Assembly: GCA_009746045.1 (NCBI GenBank)
Contig: RPFO01000313.1
Location: 184,001 to 248,000 of the forward strand
Length of the DNA stretch: 64,000 bases
Direction: 5' to 3'
From: Mesostigma viride
Taxonomy: Eukaryota; Streptophyta; Mesostigmatophyceae; Mesostigmatales; Mesostigmataceae
The notes beneath the pieces are model-generated. The model did no database searches, was not told where the DNA came from, and saw only the letters and a program-made list of their open reading frames with translations. Positions within the stretch are counted from its first letter, which is position 1; each line of letters starts with the position of its first letter. Positions 1 through 10,290 of the stretch are shown in pieces. A program made the translations under genes and the position numbers.

Positions 1-360
1 CACAGTAATCTAACTATTTAATAAAAGATCTCTCTATGTGTGATCTGATGATGATGAAGTAAATCTGGCGTGAACATATCAGCGCCACATCTGACATGCA
101 CAGTGTACATGTCAATCAGTCAGCTGTCCTGTCATAGATTCTCATCTCACATGTCATAGGTCAGCTGACATAGACAGATTTGTCAGCTGCCTATAAGGAT
201 CCACTTGGCATAGGTACTAATCCCTGATTACTAAAACTGGCCACAACTTTCTCATTTGTGGCCAAATCCAACGGGATAAAGAACAGTGGCTCCTGTACAA
301 GAGCCTCTATCTATCTAGCCAGGTCAGGTGGGTACAAATACAAGGACCATGTCCTTGACA
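1..360 (-). repeat. 3' LTR of the gag-only Copia element (partial)
   Basis: This direct repeat matches 4249-4609 almost base for base. It ends at 360 in CCTTGACA, which on the minus strand is the TGTCAAGG start expected for a Copia LTR. It is followed directly by CCCCCCTTAC, the complement of a polypurine tract. Confidence 0.85.
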
Positions 361-370
361 CCCCCCTTAC
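361..370 (-). other. Polypurine tract of the Copia element
   Basis: The minus strand reads GTAAGGGGGG immediately before the LTR start TGTCAAGG. This is the right place and composition for the plus-strand primer. A second copy of the same junction (CCTTGACA followed by CCCCCCTTAC) sits at 516-532, suggesting a local duplication of the LTR edge. Confidence 0.65.
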
Positions 371-1704
371 AACACATGACCTTGCTCTAGTGCTATCCTG
401 TCAAGTATAACACTTAGAGGAAAAGCTCTCAGCCATAGCTAAGTCAAGCCTTGACCAAACATAGGACTCTAGAATTAAATTCAGTACTCACTATCAAGGT
501 GACATTTGGGTACAACCTTGACACCCCCCTTACCCACATGGCACCAAACCAAAAATGGGATGCAACCCAGGCCAGTGGTAAGGATCAAACACTAACTGAT
601 CACGGGTAAGTGGGCGAAAAACATCCACCCCCCTCGCTAGCAAACACCGTGGTCAAAGTAGTCAAAAGACGATCTCCACGGAAACTGGAAACTGGAACTC
701 CGGACCGGTGACGCGCCGAGTGTCCAACGAAAGCAGCAGGAAAGATTGCCGCATCGCCCAGCAACTAGCATGTGTTGCCAAGTCAAAAACTTCGTTGGGA
801 AGATGCGCTTTGGATCACACCCCCCTCACTCTAGCGTCGCCTGAAAACATGAAGAAGCACACAAAATGCTCTAACACAGGCAAACTCTTAGACAATGCAG
901 GGGACATGATGTATGATTAACGCATAAAACATGTGATTAACGACATAAAGCATCCGACCTACGGCAGAGCACCAACGGTGAACAAGGAGCAGAACACGTA
1001 GTCCTGACACACCTTAATCACACAGGTAACTAACATAAACCGACATAGTCATGGATCTTAGCATTAGCCAACATGAACGAACTGAAAAGACAGCTCTGAT
1101 TAACCAACGATAGTTGAAAGCGACTAAAAACGGGACATGAAGCGACGACAAAGTCAGGAGCACAAACGCAGGCTATGTACAAAAGACACAACCGCAAACT
1201 GCATGAACAAACCTAGCATGCAACGAGAAAGTATGCCCTAAGAATGGGCAACACACACGACATGAAATGAACGTGCAGATTGACCACAAAAAGGGTCAGC
1301 AAGAACGGAGACATGGCCAGCAAACCGGCGCTAGCCAAACGTACCAAGATTACAAAGAACTTGGAAAACATACCATTGCTGGTAGAAGAACGTCATGGGG
1401 ACGATGAACACAGGTGGTCTAGAACTCAAATAACGCATCCCGACGAAGCGCTATGAAAAAGTCTAGCAGAAACAAAACAAGACTATGCGAGATGCATAAG
1501 GCCGGAAGGACCCCGCACCTAACAGCACAATAGACCACAAAATATTCGTGTCTAAAGCAATTTTTCACGAACGAAAAACAGTGGCGACTTGAGATCATAA
1601 GGGGTTAGTTAAGCTAGCTATCAAATTCCCAACGAACGTGACCATAGCGCATCCCCAAAAATCGCCATGAAAATAGCGGAAGCAGGGCTCCCGCACCGAC
1701 CGCC
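371..1704 (-). other. Non-coding 3' internal region of the Copia element
   Basis: This lies between the gag ORF stop and the polypurine tract. I see no coding sequence: the only ORF of any length (708-920, plus) matches nothing and is antisense to the element. Roughly 1.3 kb of untranslated internal DNA is long for a Copia element and fits a derivative that has lost pol. Confidence 0.5.
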
Positions 1705-3774
1705 TTAGTGCTCAAGGCAGCACTTGTGCCGGCAACTTGTTGGCTCAGCACAGTCCCAAATTGACAGGGACACGTGGCAGCCGACGACTCCAGCTCCAGG
1801 ACTTGGCTCCAGGACTGGGCTTGGACTTGGTGCATCTGGTGGCCTCCCCTCACCAGGAATTCCCCCCGCAGCAAAATCCAAAATGCTGGCGCCCGAGACG
1901 CGCCACGCCAAACCCCCACTTGATTCTGGCCAGGGAGCGAAACCGTCACGCAGCAGGCTTGGTGACGTCTGCGTGTTGGCACTAGTAGGCCAAACGATGC
2001 CAGGCTGGGGAAGCTCTCCCAGCACGCCACGTAGGTTGACATCCATGGACAACGGCAAGCCAGGTGAGCTCGCCGCTGGAGGGGTCAGGGAAACTGGTGG
2101 AGCAGAGTCCACCTGATCTGGCACGAGAGGGCTATAAGTAGTACTGCCCGACGCAGAACTCCAGGAACCGTCCTCCCCGTGTGCCCCAACGACCGGTACT
2201 AAGCCGATCCCATTCCTTGCCGTCCCCACCACGCCAAAATCCTGCACAATTGCAGGTTTGTCAGCGGAAAAACCGCCCTTGCCGCCACACGACAGTGGCG
2301 ACGACACCGGGCGCAGCAAAGCGCCTCGGGAAGAAGCCTGCAGTCCCAAAGGCCGCGAAAAGCCAGGCAGAAAGCCCAGCGTCTTGGACATGGCCGCCAC
2401 TGGCAGGCCAGCGCTCCACAGCGACCCCAACGGCCGCACGGTCGTGGCCGCCAGCGCCGCCTTCTTGTTGAGAGCAGGTAACACGTAGACGTTGTCCCTC
2501 TGCTCCATCTTGTGCGCCTTGTTGTCCACCACAGCGATTTCCTGGTTGAAATCCAGCTTGTGGCCAGCCTTCACGAGCGCTCCAACAGAGAGCACCCGAA
2601 CGGGCAGCTCGGGGACCAGAAGGGCTCCATCCAGTCGGAGCTCGCTCCCCGGCAAATGCACAGAAACTGTGCCAACTCCAGCAGCTTGCAGGTCGCCGCC
2701 TGATCCGACGATCTGCCTGTTGTGGGGGATAAGTGACACGAAGTCAGAACGGCACGGGGACATGTGGCTGCTCGCAGCCGAGTCCAGCACCCAGTTGAGT
2801 TTGTCGCCCGTATACTGCGTGAGAGCAGCAGCCTCCAGCGGCGTCGACGGCGACTCCTCGGCGATGGTGACCATGCAGAAGCCAGGCGGCAGTTCAGCCG
2901 CCTCCTGAGTTGCGTTGGCAGCGGATCCAGCAGGTGCGTTGCGTCCCTTGCTCTGGTTCCCTCGGTTGCCGCCCTTGCCCCCCCTGTGCTGGTTGGGGTA
3001 CCAGCGTGGGGCCTTCTCAGGATGCTCCTTCCAGCAGTCTTTGTCCTTGTGATTTGACAGGCCACAGTGACTGCATTTCTTGGTCCCCCCGTTCCCCTTG
3101 CTGTTGGTGTGGTAGGCCTGGCCAGTGCCAGCACTCTCCTTTTTCACCACAGCACGTCCCCCCTTGAGCAGATCCTCCGCCTCCATGAGTGCCCTCTTCA
3201 CCACAGGTAGTGGGTCCTCCTCGTTGAACCTTACAGACACCAGCGCAGGGCGGTACTCGTCTGTCAGTGCTCCCAGTAGAATGGCAGCAAAATCACGGTC
3301 CTGGATGACTCCCCCTGCAGCCTGGTAGTCAGCACGTAGAAGCTCCGCCCTCCTCACGAGCTGTTGCATGGTCTCGTTAGGAAGCTTCTGTAGGCGGTGC
3401 AGCTTGCTCCTCAGCTCAAACCTGTGACTCTTGGTTAGCCTGGTTTGCTCATAGTTCTCCATGAGACATTGCCATGCTTGGCTACCAGTTTTGTTGGCCA
3501 CAGTGGCCATGAGGCGTGCAGCTTCACCTGTTAGACAGGTGAGCAAAGCTGCCCACAGGGCCTTATCAGCCCTGTCATTCTCCTCAGTGCCCAGCAGGAC
3601 AGCATCCAAATTGAAAAGACTGACAACAGCCAAAAACAGATTCTTCCACTCCTCCCACTTGCTGTAATCATCACCAGCTGCACCAACAAATTTCTTGCAG
3701 CTCTTGGCAACTGTTGAAACAAGAGAGGTGTAGTCAGGCTGTCTGGTAGCAGTTTGGGTGTCTTGATCCTCCAT
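1705..3774 (-). CDS. Copia gag plus protease-like polyprotein (689 aa), no pol
   Basis: The ORF encodes a retrotransposon capsid precursor. The first ATG (3852) falls inside the primer binding site, so I prefer the next one, MEDQDTQT at 3774, which has a good initiation context (ACCATGG). Domains in order: a Copia-type gag core in the first third; a CCHC zinc knuckle (CSHCGLSNHKDKDC, about 3045-3085) for RNA packaging; a protease-like segment with DSAASSHM (about 2770-2795), where Copia proteases have D-S-G-A-S-x-H-M; and a GAG-pre-integrase-like stretch (VLSVGALVKAGH). Where the integrase core should follow, the frame passes into a Ser/Pro/Gly-rich linker like that found between integrase and RT, then stops. 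The protease active-site Gly is Ala, so activity is doubtful. The frame is uninterrupted, which suggests it is recent or maintained. Confidence 0.8.
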   Translation of the reverse strand: MEDQDTQTATRQPDYTSLVSTVAKSCKKFVGAAGDDYSKWEEWKNLFLAVVSLFNLDAVLLGTEENDRADKALWAALLTCLTGEAARLMATVANKTGSQAWQCLMENYEQTRLTKSHRFELRSKLHRLQKLPNETMQQLVRRAELLRADYQAAGGVIQDRDFAAILLGALTDEYRPALVSVRFNEEDPLPVVKRALMEAEDLLKGGRAVVKKESAGTGQAYHTNSKGNGGTKKCSHCGLSNHKDKDCWKEHPEKAPRWYPNQHRGGKGGNRGNQSKGRNAPAGSAANATQEAAELPPGFCMVTIAEESPSTPLEAAALTQYTGDKLNWVLDSAASSHMSPCRSDFVSLIPHNRQIVGSGGDLQAAGVGTVSVHLPGSELRLDGALLVPELPVRVLSVGALVKAGHKLDFNQEIAVVDNKAHKMEQRDNVYVLPALNKKAALAATTVRPLGSLWSAGLPVAAMSKTLGFLPGFSRPLGLQASSRGALLRPVSSPLSCGGKGGFSADKPAIVQDFGVVGTARNGIGLVPVVGAHGEDGSWSSASGSTTYSPLVPDQVDSAPPVSLTPPAASSPGLPLSMDVNLRGVLGELPQPGIVWPTSANTQTSPSLLRDGFAPWPESSGGLAWRVSGASILDFAAGGIPGEGRPPDAPSPSPVLEPSPGAGVVGCHVSLSIWDCAEPTSCRHKCCLEH

Positions 3775-3850
3775 GGTTGATCTGGGTCTGGGTGTTGTCT
3801 CTGGGGTAGTCAGATGAATGTCTCTGCTCCTCAAATGCAGGGTAGGCATC

Positions 3851-3865
3851 AAACCTCCGATACCA
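3851..3865 (-). other. Primer binding site of the Copia element
   Basis: Directly after the 5' LTR end (TTCAACA) the minus strand reads TGGTATCGGAGGTTT. This is close to the TGGTATCAGAGC type complementary to initiator tRNA-Met used by most plant Copia elements. Confidence 0.8.
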
Positions 3866-4609
3866 TGTTGAAAGAACTAATGGGTTTGCCTTCTACAATG
3901 CTTGTGATTGAACCCAAATGTGCCTGTCCTTGCAGGTACAGGCTATGGAGGATGGAAGCAAAGAGACAGAGACTCAGTTTGAGGCAGAATGATAGTGAGG
4001 AGTACCTTTGGCAAGGCTCCTCAGTTGTTTTATTAACTCGAGGAAAAAACACAGGCAGAAAACTGGAATGACCTGATTGGCTGGCTAGGAATGTGCCTAG
4101 GAATATTCTCATGTAATACTCAGGCCACCAATCAGGTTAGGTCAGTGTACAGGCTACCAATCAGATCTAGACAAGAATAAATCTTATCTTGTAACTGCTG
4201 TACAGTCTTATCTTGTAACTGATGTACAGCCTTAACTTGTAACTGCTGCACAGTAATCTAACTATTTAATAAAAGATCTCTCTATGTGTGATCTGATGAT
4301 GATGAAGTAAATCTGGCGTGAACATATCAGCGCCACATCTGACATGCACAGTGTACATGTCAATCAGTCAGCTGTCCTGTCATAGATTCTCATCTCACAT
4401 GTCATAGGTCAGCTGACATAGACAGATTTGTCAGCTGCCTATAAGGATCCACTTGGCATAGGTACTAATCCCTGATTACTAAAACTGGCCACAACTTTCT
4501 CATTTGTGGGCCAAATCCAACGGGATAAAGAACAGTGGCTCCTGTACAAGAGCCTCTATCTATCTAGCCAGGTCAGGTGGGTACAAATACAAGGACCATG
4601 TCCTTGACA
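3866..4609 (-). repeat. 5' LTR of the gag-only Copia element (744 bp)
   Basis: On the plus strand it starts TGTTGAAAGAAC and ends CCTTGACA, so on the element strand it runs TGTCAAGG...TTCAACA with TG/CA ends. The next 31 bases (4610-4640) repeat the polypurine tract and internal sequence found at 361-391. A further internal region of the same family therefore once lay to the right, and only this remnant is left. Because of this no target duplication can be read. Confidence 0.85.
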
Positions 4610-4663
4610 CCCCCCTTACAACACATGACCTTGCTCTAGTGTGCACTCCTGGACAGGACCATC

Positions 4664-5392
4664 ATGGCACGGATGCATAAGGGCGAGGAGGCAGAAATGC
4701 TGAAGGTGTTGCATGATGAGATGGGCGTGTTTATTAAGGAGAAGTATGTGAAAGCACCATCTAAGAATGCCAGTGCTAAGGCAGTTGAGAAGCCACATGT
4801 CATTGGAAGGGAGGCTGAGACCTTGCTGGACAAATTCCATCTGTGTGTGAACATTGTTTGCCAGCACAACGCTGATGAGGATGCAGAGTCGCATGTGGAC
4901 AGGGAGGAGCTGACCAGGGTGTGGCAGGGTTTGAAGGATGTCTGGGAGGCCCTGTGTGACTTTGATGATGATGGGCCAGGGGGGCCCAAGCGGGAGGCAA
5001 AGGCAGCCGAGGTAGAGGAGCTGGCAGCCACTTATGTTGCCTCTTTCATCTCTTTCACTGCCCCCGAGCATGTCACCACATACATGCACGACCTGGTGGC
5101 CCACATCCCATCTCAGATTCGTGAGTTGGGTGACCTGCGCCTGTTTTCGGGGGAGGCCTTAGAACACCTCCACCATGTGAACAAGGTGACCTATGCACAC
5201 CGCTCTAACAAGCGTGTCAAAACTGGGACTGACAAGCGTGGAAGGGCCATGGGCGTTGGTGCACTTGCGCAGAGCATGCATGCTGGCATGGTGCGCCAAG
5301 AGTTGGCACACCGACTCTGGATGCCACTTTCCTATGCGGAACAACGAGCAAGGAAGAGGATGCTGGATCACATGCGGGCTGCAGCAAAATGA
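4664..5392 (+). CDS. Orphan 242-aa ORF, possibly the C-terminal part of a transposase-like protein
   Basis: I do not recognise this firmly. It is a hydrophilic protein with an acidic middle and a patch (YMHDLVAHIP ... FSGEALEHLHHVNKVTYAHRSN) that recalls the last catalytic-domain segment of some transposon-encoded proteins in eukaryotes, where a Glu in an x-EALEHx-like context is conserved. That likeness is from memory and weak. The frame stays open for seven codons upstream of the chosen ATG and then meets a stop exactly where the Copia remnant ends (about 4640). The ORF is therefore probably the surviving 3' part of a longer gene cut off by the Copia element. The last residues are basic (ARKRMLDHMRAAAK). 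It could also be a host gene fragment. Confidence 0.35.
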   Translation: MARMHKGEEAEMLKVLHDEMGVFIKEKYVKAPSKNASAKAVEKPHVIGREAETLLDKFHLCVNIVCQHNADEDAESHVDREELTRVWQGLKDVWEALCDFDDDGPGGPKREAKAAEVEELAATYVASFISFTAPEHVTTYMHDLVAHIPSQIRELGDLRLFSGEALEHLHHVNKVTYAHRSNKRVKTGTDKRGRAMGVGALAQSMHAGMVRQELAHRLWMPLSYAEQRARKRMLDHMRAAAK

Positions 5393-5895
5393 GTCGCCGT
5401 GCAGGGCATGCAGCTTGATGAAGGCATAGCATGACGTTTGCATGCATGCCATGCGAGGGCTCTTCAATGGTGGCCAGTGGGCTCTCCATGTGTTATTGAT
5501 GTGTGTTATAGACGAATAAACTGGCATTCTTATGCTTTCACATGTCACAACTTGGTGATTTTACGATCGCTAGTTGCTGGATGTCTCGTTCTCATTGATG
5601 TGTATATCATTATACAGAGTGGTACCAAGTTTAAGCTCACTAGGACCTCAGTTGCTTGCTTGGAGGTGTGCACTTTCTAGTATGAAGTGCGAGTTGTTGG
5701 CTGCTGGCACACGTCACAGTTTTTTCGCCATCTGATGTGCAATCTCAGTAAAACTTGGGAGACTTGTGTAGCATGGTGCAGCATAACTGCCTGCCAGATT
5801 TCAAGCCAAACTGAGATCATTCGCACCACCTACGGTGTAATGAATGTCTTAATTTGACATCGCGGTGACATGTGACAGCAGAATATTGTCATTAA
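5393..5895. other. Intergenic stretch, no feature recognised
   Basis: AT-rich sequence between the orphan ORF and the first TTAA element. There are short ORFs only and I see no RNA gene or repeat in it. Confidence 0.5.
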
Positions 5896-7614
5896 CACGT
5901 CGTACGTAACCCTACCTATTTTTAGGACTGAGTTGAACTCAGTCCTATTTTTAGGACTGAGTTTTTGGGTTTCGTAGAAAATTCGCCCCGGTCAGAGTGT
6001 TGGACAAAAAAATTCTCTCAAAATTTATTCAAATACTACGTGAAAAGACCTTTCTTGGACATATTTTTGGGATTTTTTTTATTTTGTTTGGGCGGCTAAA
6101 TGTGCGGTCAAAGTACAGGTGGTAAGGGTACTTTTTCACGCGAAACTTGAGTTCCGGAAATGCACGACCTAGCCATGGCGGCTTGCGCCCATGCATGCAG
6201 TTTACGTTTGCGGACGATTTAGCCGGTCAAACTCAGGAAGTAGATTTCTTATGTCTTAAAGATGACACAGGCAAAATTTTAGCTCGTGGAGATGCGATTT
6301 ACCAGGTGTCGGCACTGCTCTTGGTGGAAAAAACTGCGATCAGGCAGGTTGACGGAATTGATGACCAAAAGTGCTTTCCGGCGCAGGTCGAAGGGTTTAT
6401 ATGCTTCTTTCTACTAATTATCATGAATTTTCGTAGAATAAAGTCAGTGTCAGTAAAGATTTGATGATTTCAACCACTCTGTCACGTCATGGTTTGTGTG
6501 CCGGCAAGTGTCACTTTTGCGGGCACCGCCTGGGCCAAGGTAACGCCATCCGTGAACGGTAAAGCTGAAATATCGTTGCCTCATCGTTTTTTGATGTTCT
6601 TGAATGAGTTTAAGCTTGCGAGGCGTTGTCAGTTTCGAGTCTTGATGCGCTTTCTTGACCGTTGCCTGCCCCTCTCTAAACCCCCCTTTTTTGATGATCT
6701 TACCAGGCATTTGCCTTACCCTAGTGTAATTGTGCAGGTTTTTAGGCGCTTAATGGGTTTAAATACCTTCATAGATGTTAGTTCTTCTTTTGCTACGTTC
6801 ATATTGCATGATTGTGTGGCCATGGGCTGCATCAAGCGTGCTTTCGAGCTTACACTTGTGAGTGAGAAGTCTTGGTGATAAACCACTGTCATAATGTGCC
6901 AGCAAGTATGTTGGCCATGTCATGGCAAAGCAAAACAGCTTTAGCCACGTCTATTCTTGTTAGAAACAATTGAAATATGCTTAACCTACCCATCATATTG
7001 GTGGTTAAGACTTATAATACAACCCTTTGTAGGTAGGTATCCATACCCATTCCCTACGTGCGTGCATAGGCTCTCACACATACTAAGGTATCATATAACT
7101 GCAATATGATGATGCAAGCATGTTGTCCTATTATGCTAGAAGGGAAATGAGTTGATTGGCATGGTTGGTTGCCACGGTGGTGTGTAGTATGACCGCACAT
7201 ACATGCTAGCATTTTGCTAGCAAGGCCCAGTCCTAGTATAGGACTGGCAGTATTTTGTGTGTTTCAGGCAGTGCCTGTGGCCAAATTGAGTCCAGTTTTT
7301 TTCTACAGGTCAACTGAACTATATTTTTTACATGCCTATATTTTTTAAACATGCATATGGAATTTATTCAATTTTCCCCAATCGTGCTTCCACACAAAAA
7401 TGCAAAATCGCAAGTAAGGGTCCACACCCCAGTAAAATTATACATGATTTGGTCAATGTATGATTTTTTATGCATATGCCCAAGCATTAGCATGATATTG
7501 AGTGCTATTATGCATATCAAACATATGGGGTACCCCCCTACCCTTACCGCTACATGATCTCAAAGTTGGCATACTCAGTCCTATTTTTAGGACTGAGTTT
7601 GCACGTACGACGTG
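5896..7614. mobile_element. TTAA-flanked non-autonomous DNA element, copy 1 (1719 bp)
   Basis: The ends are inverted repeats: CACGTCGTACGT at the left and ACGTACGACGTG at the right. TTAA flanks both sides (5892-5895, 7615-7618), the target specificity typical of piggyBac. Both subterminal regions hold hairpins made from AGGACTGAGTT and its complement. A second copy of exactly the same length is at 25232-26950. No transposase is visible; a 129-codon plus ORF inside is listed separately. A block with CCATGGCGGCTTGCG (about 6173-6190) lies about 280 bp from the left end and recurs in related elements. Confidence 0.8.
6489..6878 (+). CDS. ORF shared by two copies of the TTAA element (129 aa, doubtful)
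   Basis: This ORF has an equivalent at 25826-26218 with the same start and nearly the same stop (SEKSW). A weaker match is in 58596-58844 (PLSKTPFLD, GLNTSIYV). The product would be a small Phe/Leu-rich protein with no motif I know. By eye many differences between the two copies change the amino acid, which does not look like purifying selection. It may stay open because the element is young and stop-poor on this strand. Confidence 0.2.
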   Translation: MVCVPASVTFAGTAWAKVTPSVNGKAEISLPHRFLMFLNEFKLARRCQFRVLMRFLDRCLPLSKPPFFDDLTRHLPYPSVIVQVFRRLMGLNTFIDVSSSFATFILHDCVAMGCIKRAFELTLVSEKSW

Positions 7615-7618
7615 TTAA

Positions 7619-8094
7619 CTGCAATTAAATGTAAGATGCAAGTTCCCAGTCAGGCTTCATACTTCACAAATGATGTGTTTAACAAATTCTAGGTGAATCT
7701 AAGCTCATTTGCATTAATGGAGGCATCAACTTGTTAATAAAATGCCTAAAATAGGCTTTGTGTGACGTTTGACAGCATAATTGCTTTCCAAACCGTGTCT
7801 AACTCGGGTGCAATTTGGTAGGTAAGCTAAATGTGATGTAAATAAGTTATCTACCCATTTACAGGTCAAGCAGACATGATTTGTGATGTTTGTGCAATTA
7901 ATAAAGAATAAAATTGGCATTTTTTGCGTTTTTAATGCTTTTCGACGTCACCGTTCAGTAAGCACCATGTAGCCAGCCAAGGTGCAACTTGGCACATTCA
8001 AACTAGGTTTCATAAGAAAGCTTGCCACCAAGTTTGACCATCATCTGAATATAACTGCAGCTAGGAGGAGTAAGATGGGTGTTTTTTGGCACTT
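7619..8094. other. AT-rich spacer, nothing recognised
   Basis: Lies between the TTAA element and the degraded end of the gypsy element. No ORF of interest, RNA gene or repeat is seen. Confidence 0.5.
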
Positions 8095-9101
8095 TCAGAC
8101 CGTTGTGGATCCGCGGTCCTGTCGACACGCGCCGGGAAGACGCTGGGGAGGACGGGACCGGTGACGGTGCCGACTGGCCACCAGAAACGGAAGAGGCGGT
8201 GACGGACGGGGGGTACACCGGAGTATACGGCATGTCCTGAGGCGCGTCACCCGCAGATGAACCGTAGGCAGGGGTTTCCTCAGAAGACTGGTCCGCCAAC
8301 TCCATGAATTCGACGGCCCGGTTGCACGCGGTTCGTCATCTACCTCAGCATCCCCCACGGCCGGAAGCCAGTGAAAGATATCACGGAGGCGGTCGCGACC
8401 CTCTGGCGTGCAGATCGAGATAGGAGAAGACCCGGGGGCACTGCAGAACAGCCGAGATCTGTTCCAAGGCCGGACACCGAGGGCCACACCCGAGAAGACA
8501 TTGCCCCGCATCATCGAAGCTATGTATCGCAATGTGCGACCCAAGGGGATCGGCTGCGTACCAGGCCACCCCGAACAGCGCAGCCCGAACTAGCGCGGCC
8601 CGGTCAGCCGGAAGGGCCGAATGTACTGGACCACCCAGGTAACAACTGCGTGACACCCAGCGGCCAGGAAGCATTTCACAGCCACAGCTGCGGATCTGTC
8701 CAGAACCGGAGCCGTAGGGGCAGGCTGAAGATCCCCCGGAGGCATAGGGGTAGACATGACGGCTGCGGAGGGGGGGGGCAACCATCCAACCCGTTGACAG
8801 CAATCATAATCATAATAAGGCATAGAGGAACCACTACTAAAGCTTATGCAGGGTCTTATACTCCTGCAAAAGAGGACTACATCCATCTAGCTCACTCTCG
8901 GTATACCATACTCTATCTACTTCACCCCGCGCATACATCCATTTGACCTTGTACTGACGTTGAGTACCGCGGCCCCTTTTATATCCCTATGCCCGGCCAC
9001 TATACTCTCTACTTCATCCTCTACCTCGCCAGTATCAGGGTTGTGTTCTAGAGGGGCAGGGGCTAACTCTCTACCAGCAAAGGTGCTCTGATGGTAGAGC
9101 T
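8095..9101 (-). pseudogene. Gypsy pol C-terminus: chromodomain and Ser/Pro-rich tail
   Basis: The minus strand near 8945-9010 encodes a chromodomain-like segment (RGTQRQYKVKWMYARGEVD), as in chromoviruses, where it binds histone marks and steers integration. It is followed by a tail (LPGRWVSRSCYLGGP ... FDDAGQCLLGC ... MELADQSSEETPAYG) that matches the plus-strand copy at 48310-48970 along its whole length. The conserved tail is specific to this gypsy family and I do not know its role. Several stops and shifts interrupt it. Confidence 0.6.
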
Positions 9102-10221
9102 TTAACTGGCTCCTATGAAAGTACGGGAATGCGTTTGCCAGGAGGTAGGAATGCCTACTTCATAAAGAAAATTACCTACTCTAGACAACACACGGAAAGG
9201 ACCTACTAAGAAGGCAGGCCTAAGCTTAATTACTTTAAGCTCAGCCTCAAACTTGTGGGCAAAACGGCCAACCCGACGAGGGCCTTCTACTAAAACTAGG
9301 TCTCCTACTTCTATTTCTGGAGCTCGTCTATCTAGTGAGGCATGCAACCTAGCAAGATATTTGGCCTGTGCCTTAGTATGATAGCCAGCGATAGCATTAT
9401 CATGAGCATTTTTCATCCTATCTAATAGCTCACGCACGCCATTAACAGTATCACGAGACACATCATCTTTGTCCCGCAAGGGACTAGCCTAAAGAGAGGT
9501 AGGGGTGAGCTAGGGGTTGTCTACCGCCAGTATCTAAGAAGAAGGGCGTGTAACCATGGGCGGCCTGAGGACAGTTGTTCAGGGAAAACTCTACAAGACA
9601 TAGATAATCCTCCCAGTCACTACCAGAGCCATTCACATAGTGTCGCAGAGCTTCTTCTACTACTATGTTTAATCTTTAGTACCAGATGAGAGGAGGAGGA
9701 GTGATAGGCAGTACCAAAGATGACCTTAGTACCAATGGCAGAAAAGAACTGCTGCCAAAAATCAGAGGTGAATAATTTATCTTTATCTGAAATAAACTGC
9801 CTACTCATACCATGATACCGGTAAACATTATTGAGCTATATAGGCGAGCACTATCGCGTGCTGTGAGGTCAAGAGGACAAGGTACTAAATGACACATACG
9901 CGTAAGACGATCTTCAAACACCAGAATCTGAGCATTACCCTTAGCGTTTTTTCTACAGGGGCCTACAAAATCCATCATGATAGAATCCCAGGGCATGATG
10001 GGGTCGGGGAGGGTGCGGGGTTCTGCTATCTGTCCTACATTACTGGGTTTCATCTCTTGACATGATTGGCAGGTCCTAACATAATCATCTACATCTTTTA
10101 AGAGGGAGGGCCAGTAATAGGAGCGGGTCACTAAGTCCCGCACCCGTTTACCACCCTGATGCGCTGCTAAATCATGCAATTCAAACAATAATGAGGAACG
10201 GCAGATAGGACTCAGGGACAT
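9102..10221 (-). pseudogene. Gypsy integrase (fragmented)
   Basis: Three pieces in different frames. 9805-10221 has the H-H-C-C zinc-binding domain (ELHDLAAHQGGKRV ... CQSCQEM) and the start of the catalytic core (MPWDSIMMDFVGP). 9620-9808 has the core around FISDKDKLFTSDF. 9102-9479 has the C-terminal part (VGDLVLVEGPRRVGRFAHKF) leading to PTSWQTHSRTF. The enzyme would insert element cDNA into the chromosome. At least two frameshifts separate the pieces. Confidence 0.75.
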
Positions 10222-10290
10222 ATAACCGCCATTGAGGGGGAGAATCCTTTAACTGTACATAACCGCCCACGAACTTACAAGGATATTTTC

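Larger units (their letters stand above)
1..4609 (-). mobile_element. Copia-type LTR retrotransposon, gag-only derivative, left LTR cut by window edge
   Basis: On the minus strand the order is 5' LTR (3866-4609), primer binding site, one gag-protease ORF, a long non-coding 3' part, polypurine tract (361-370) and 3' LTR (1-360, cut by the window edge). Over the 360 shared bases I see a single one-base length difference (extra G near 4508), so the insertion is young. No integrase core, RT or RNase H is present, so it must use proteins from another Copia element. Gag-retaining, pol-lacking LTR elements are known in plants as TR-GAG elements; assignment to that class is inference. Confidence 0.85.

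Noticed and set aside
8371-8946. 191-codon plus ORF
   Set aside because: Antisense to the gypsy C-terminal tail, which aligns with the plus copy at 48310-48970.
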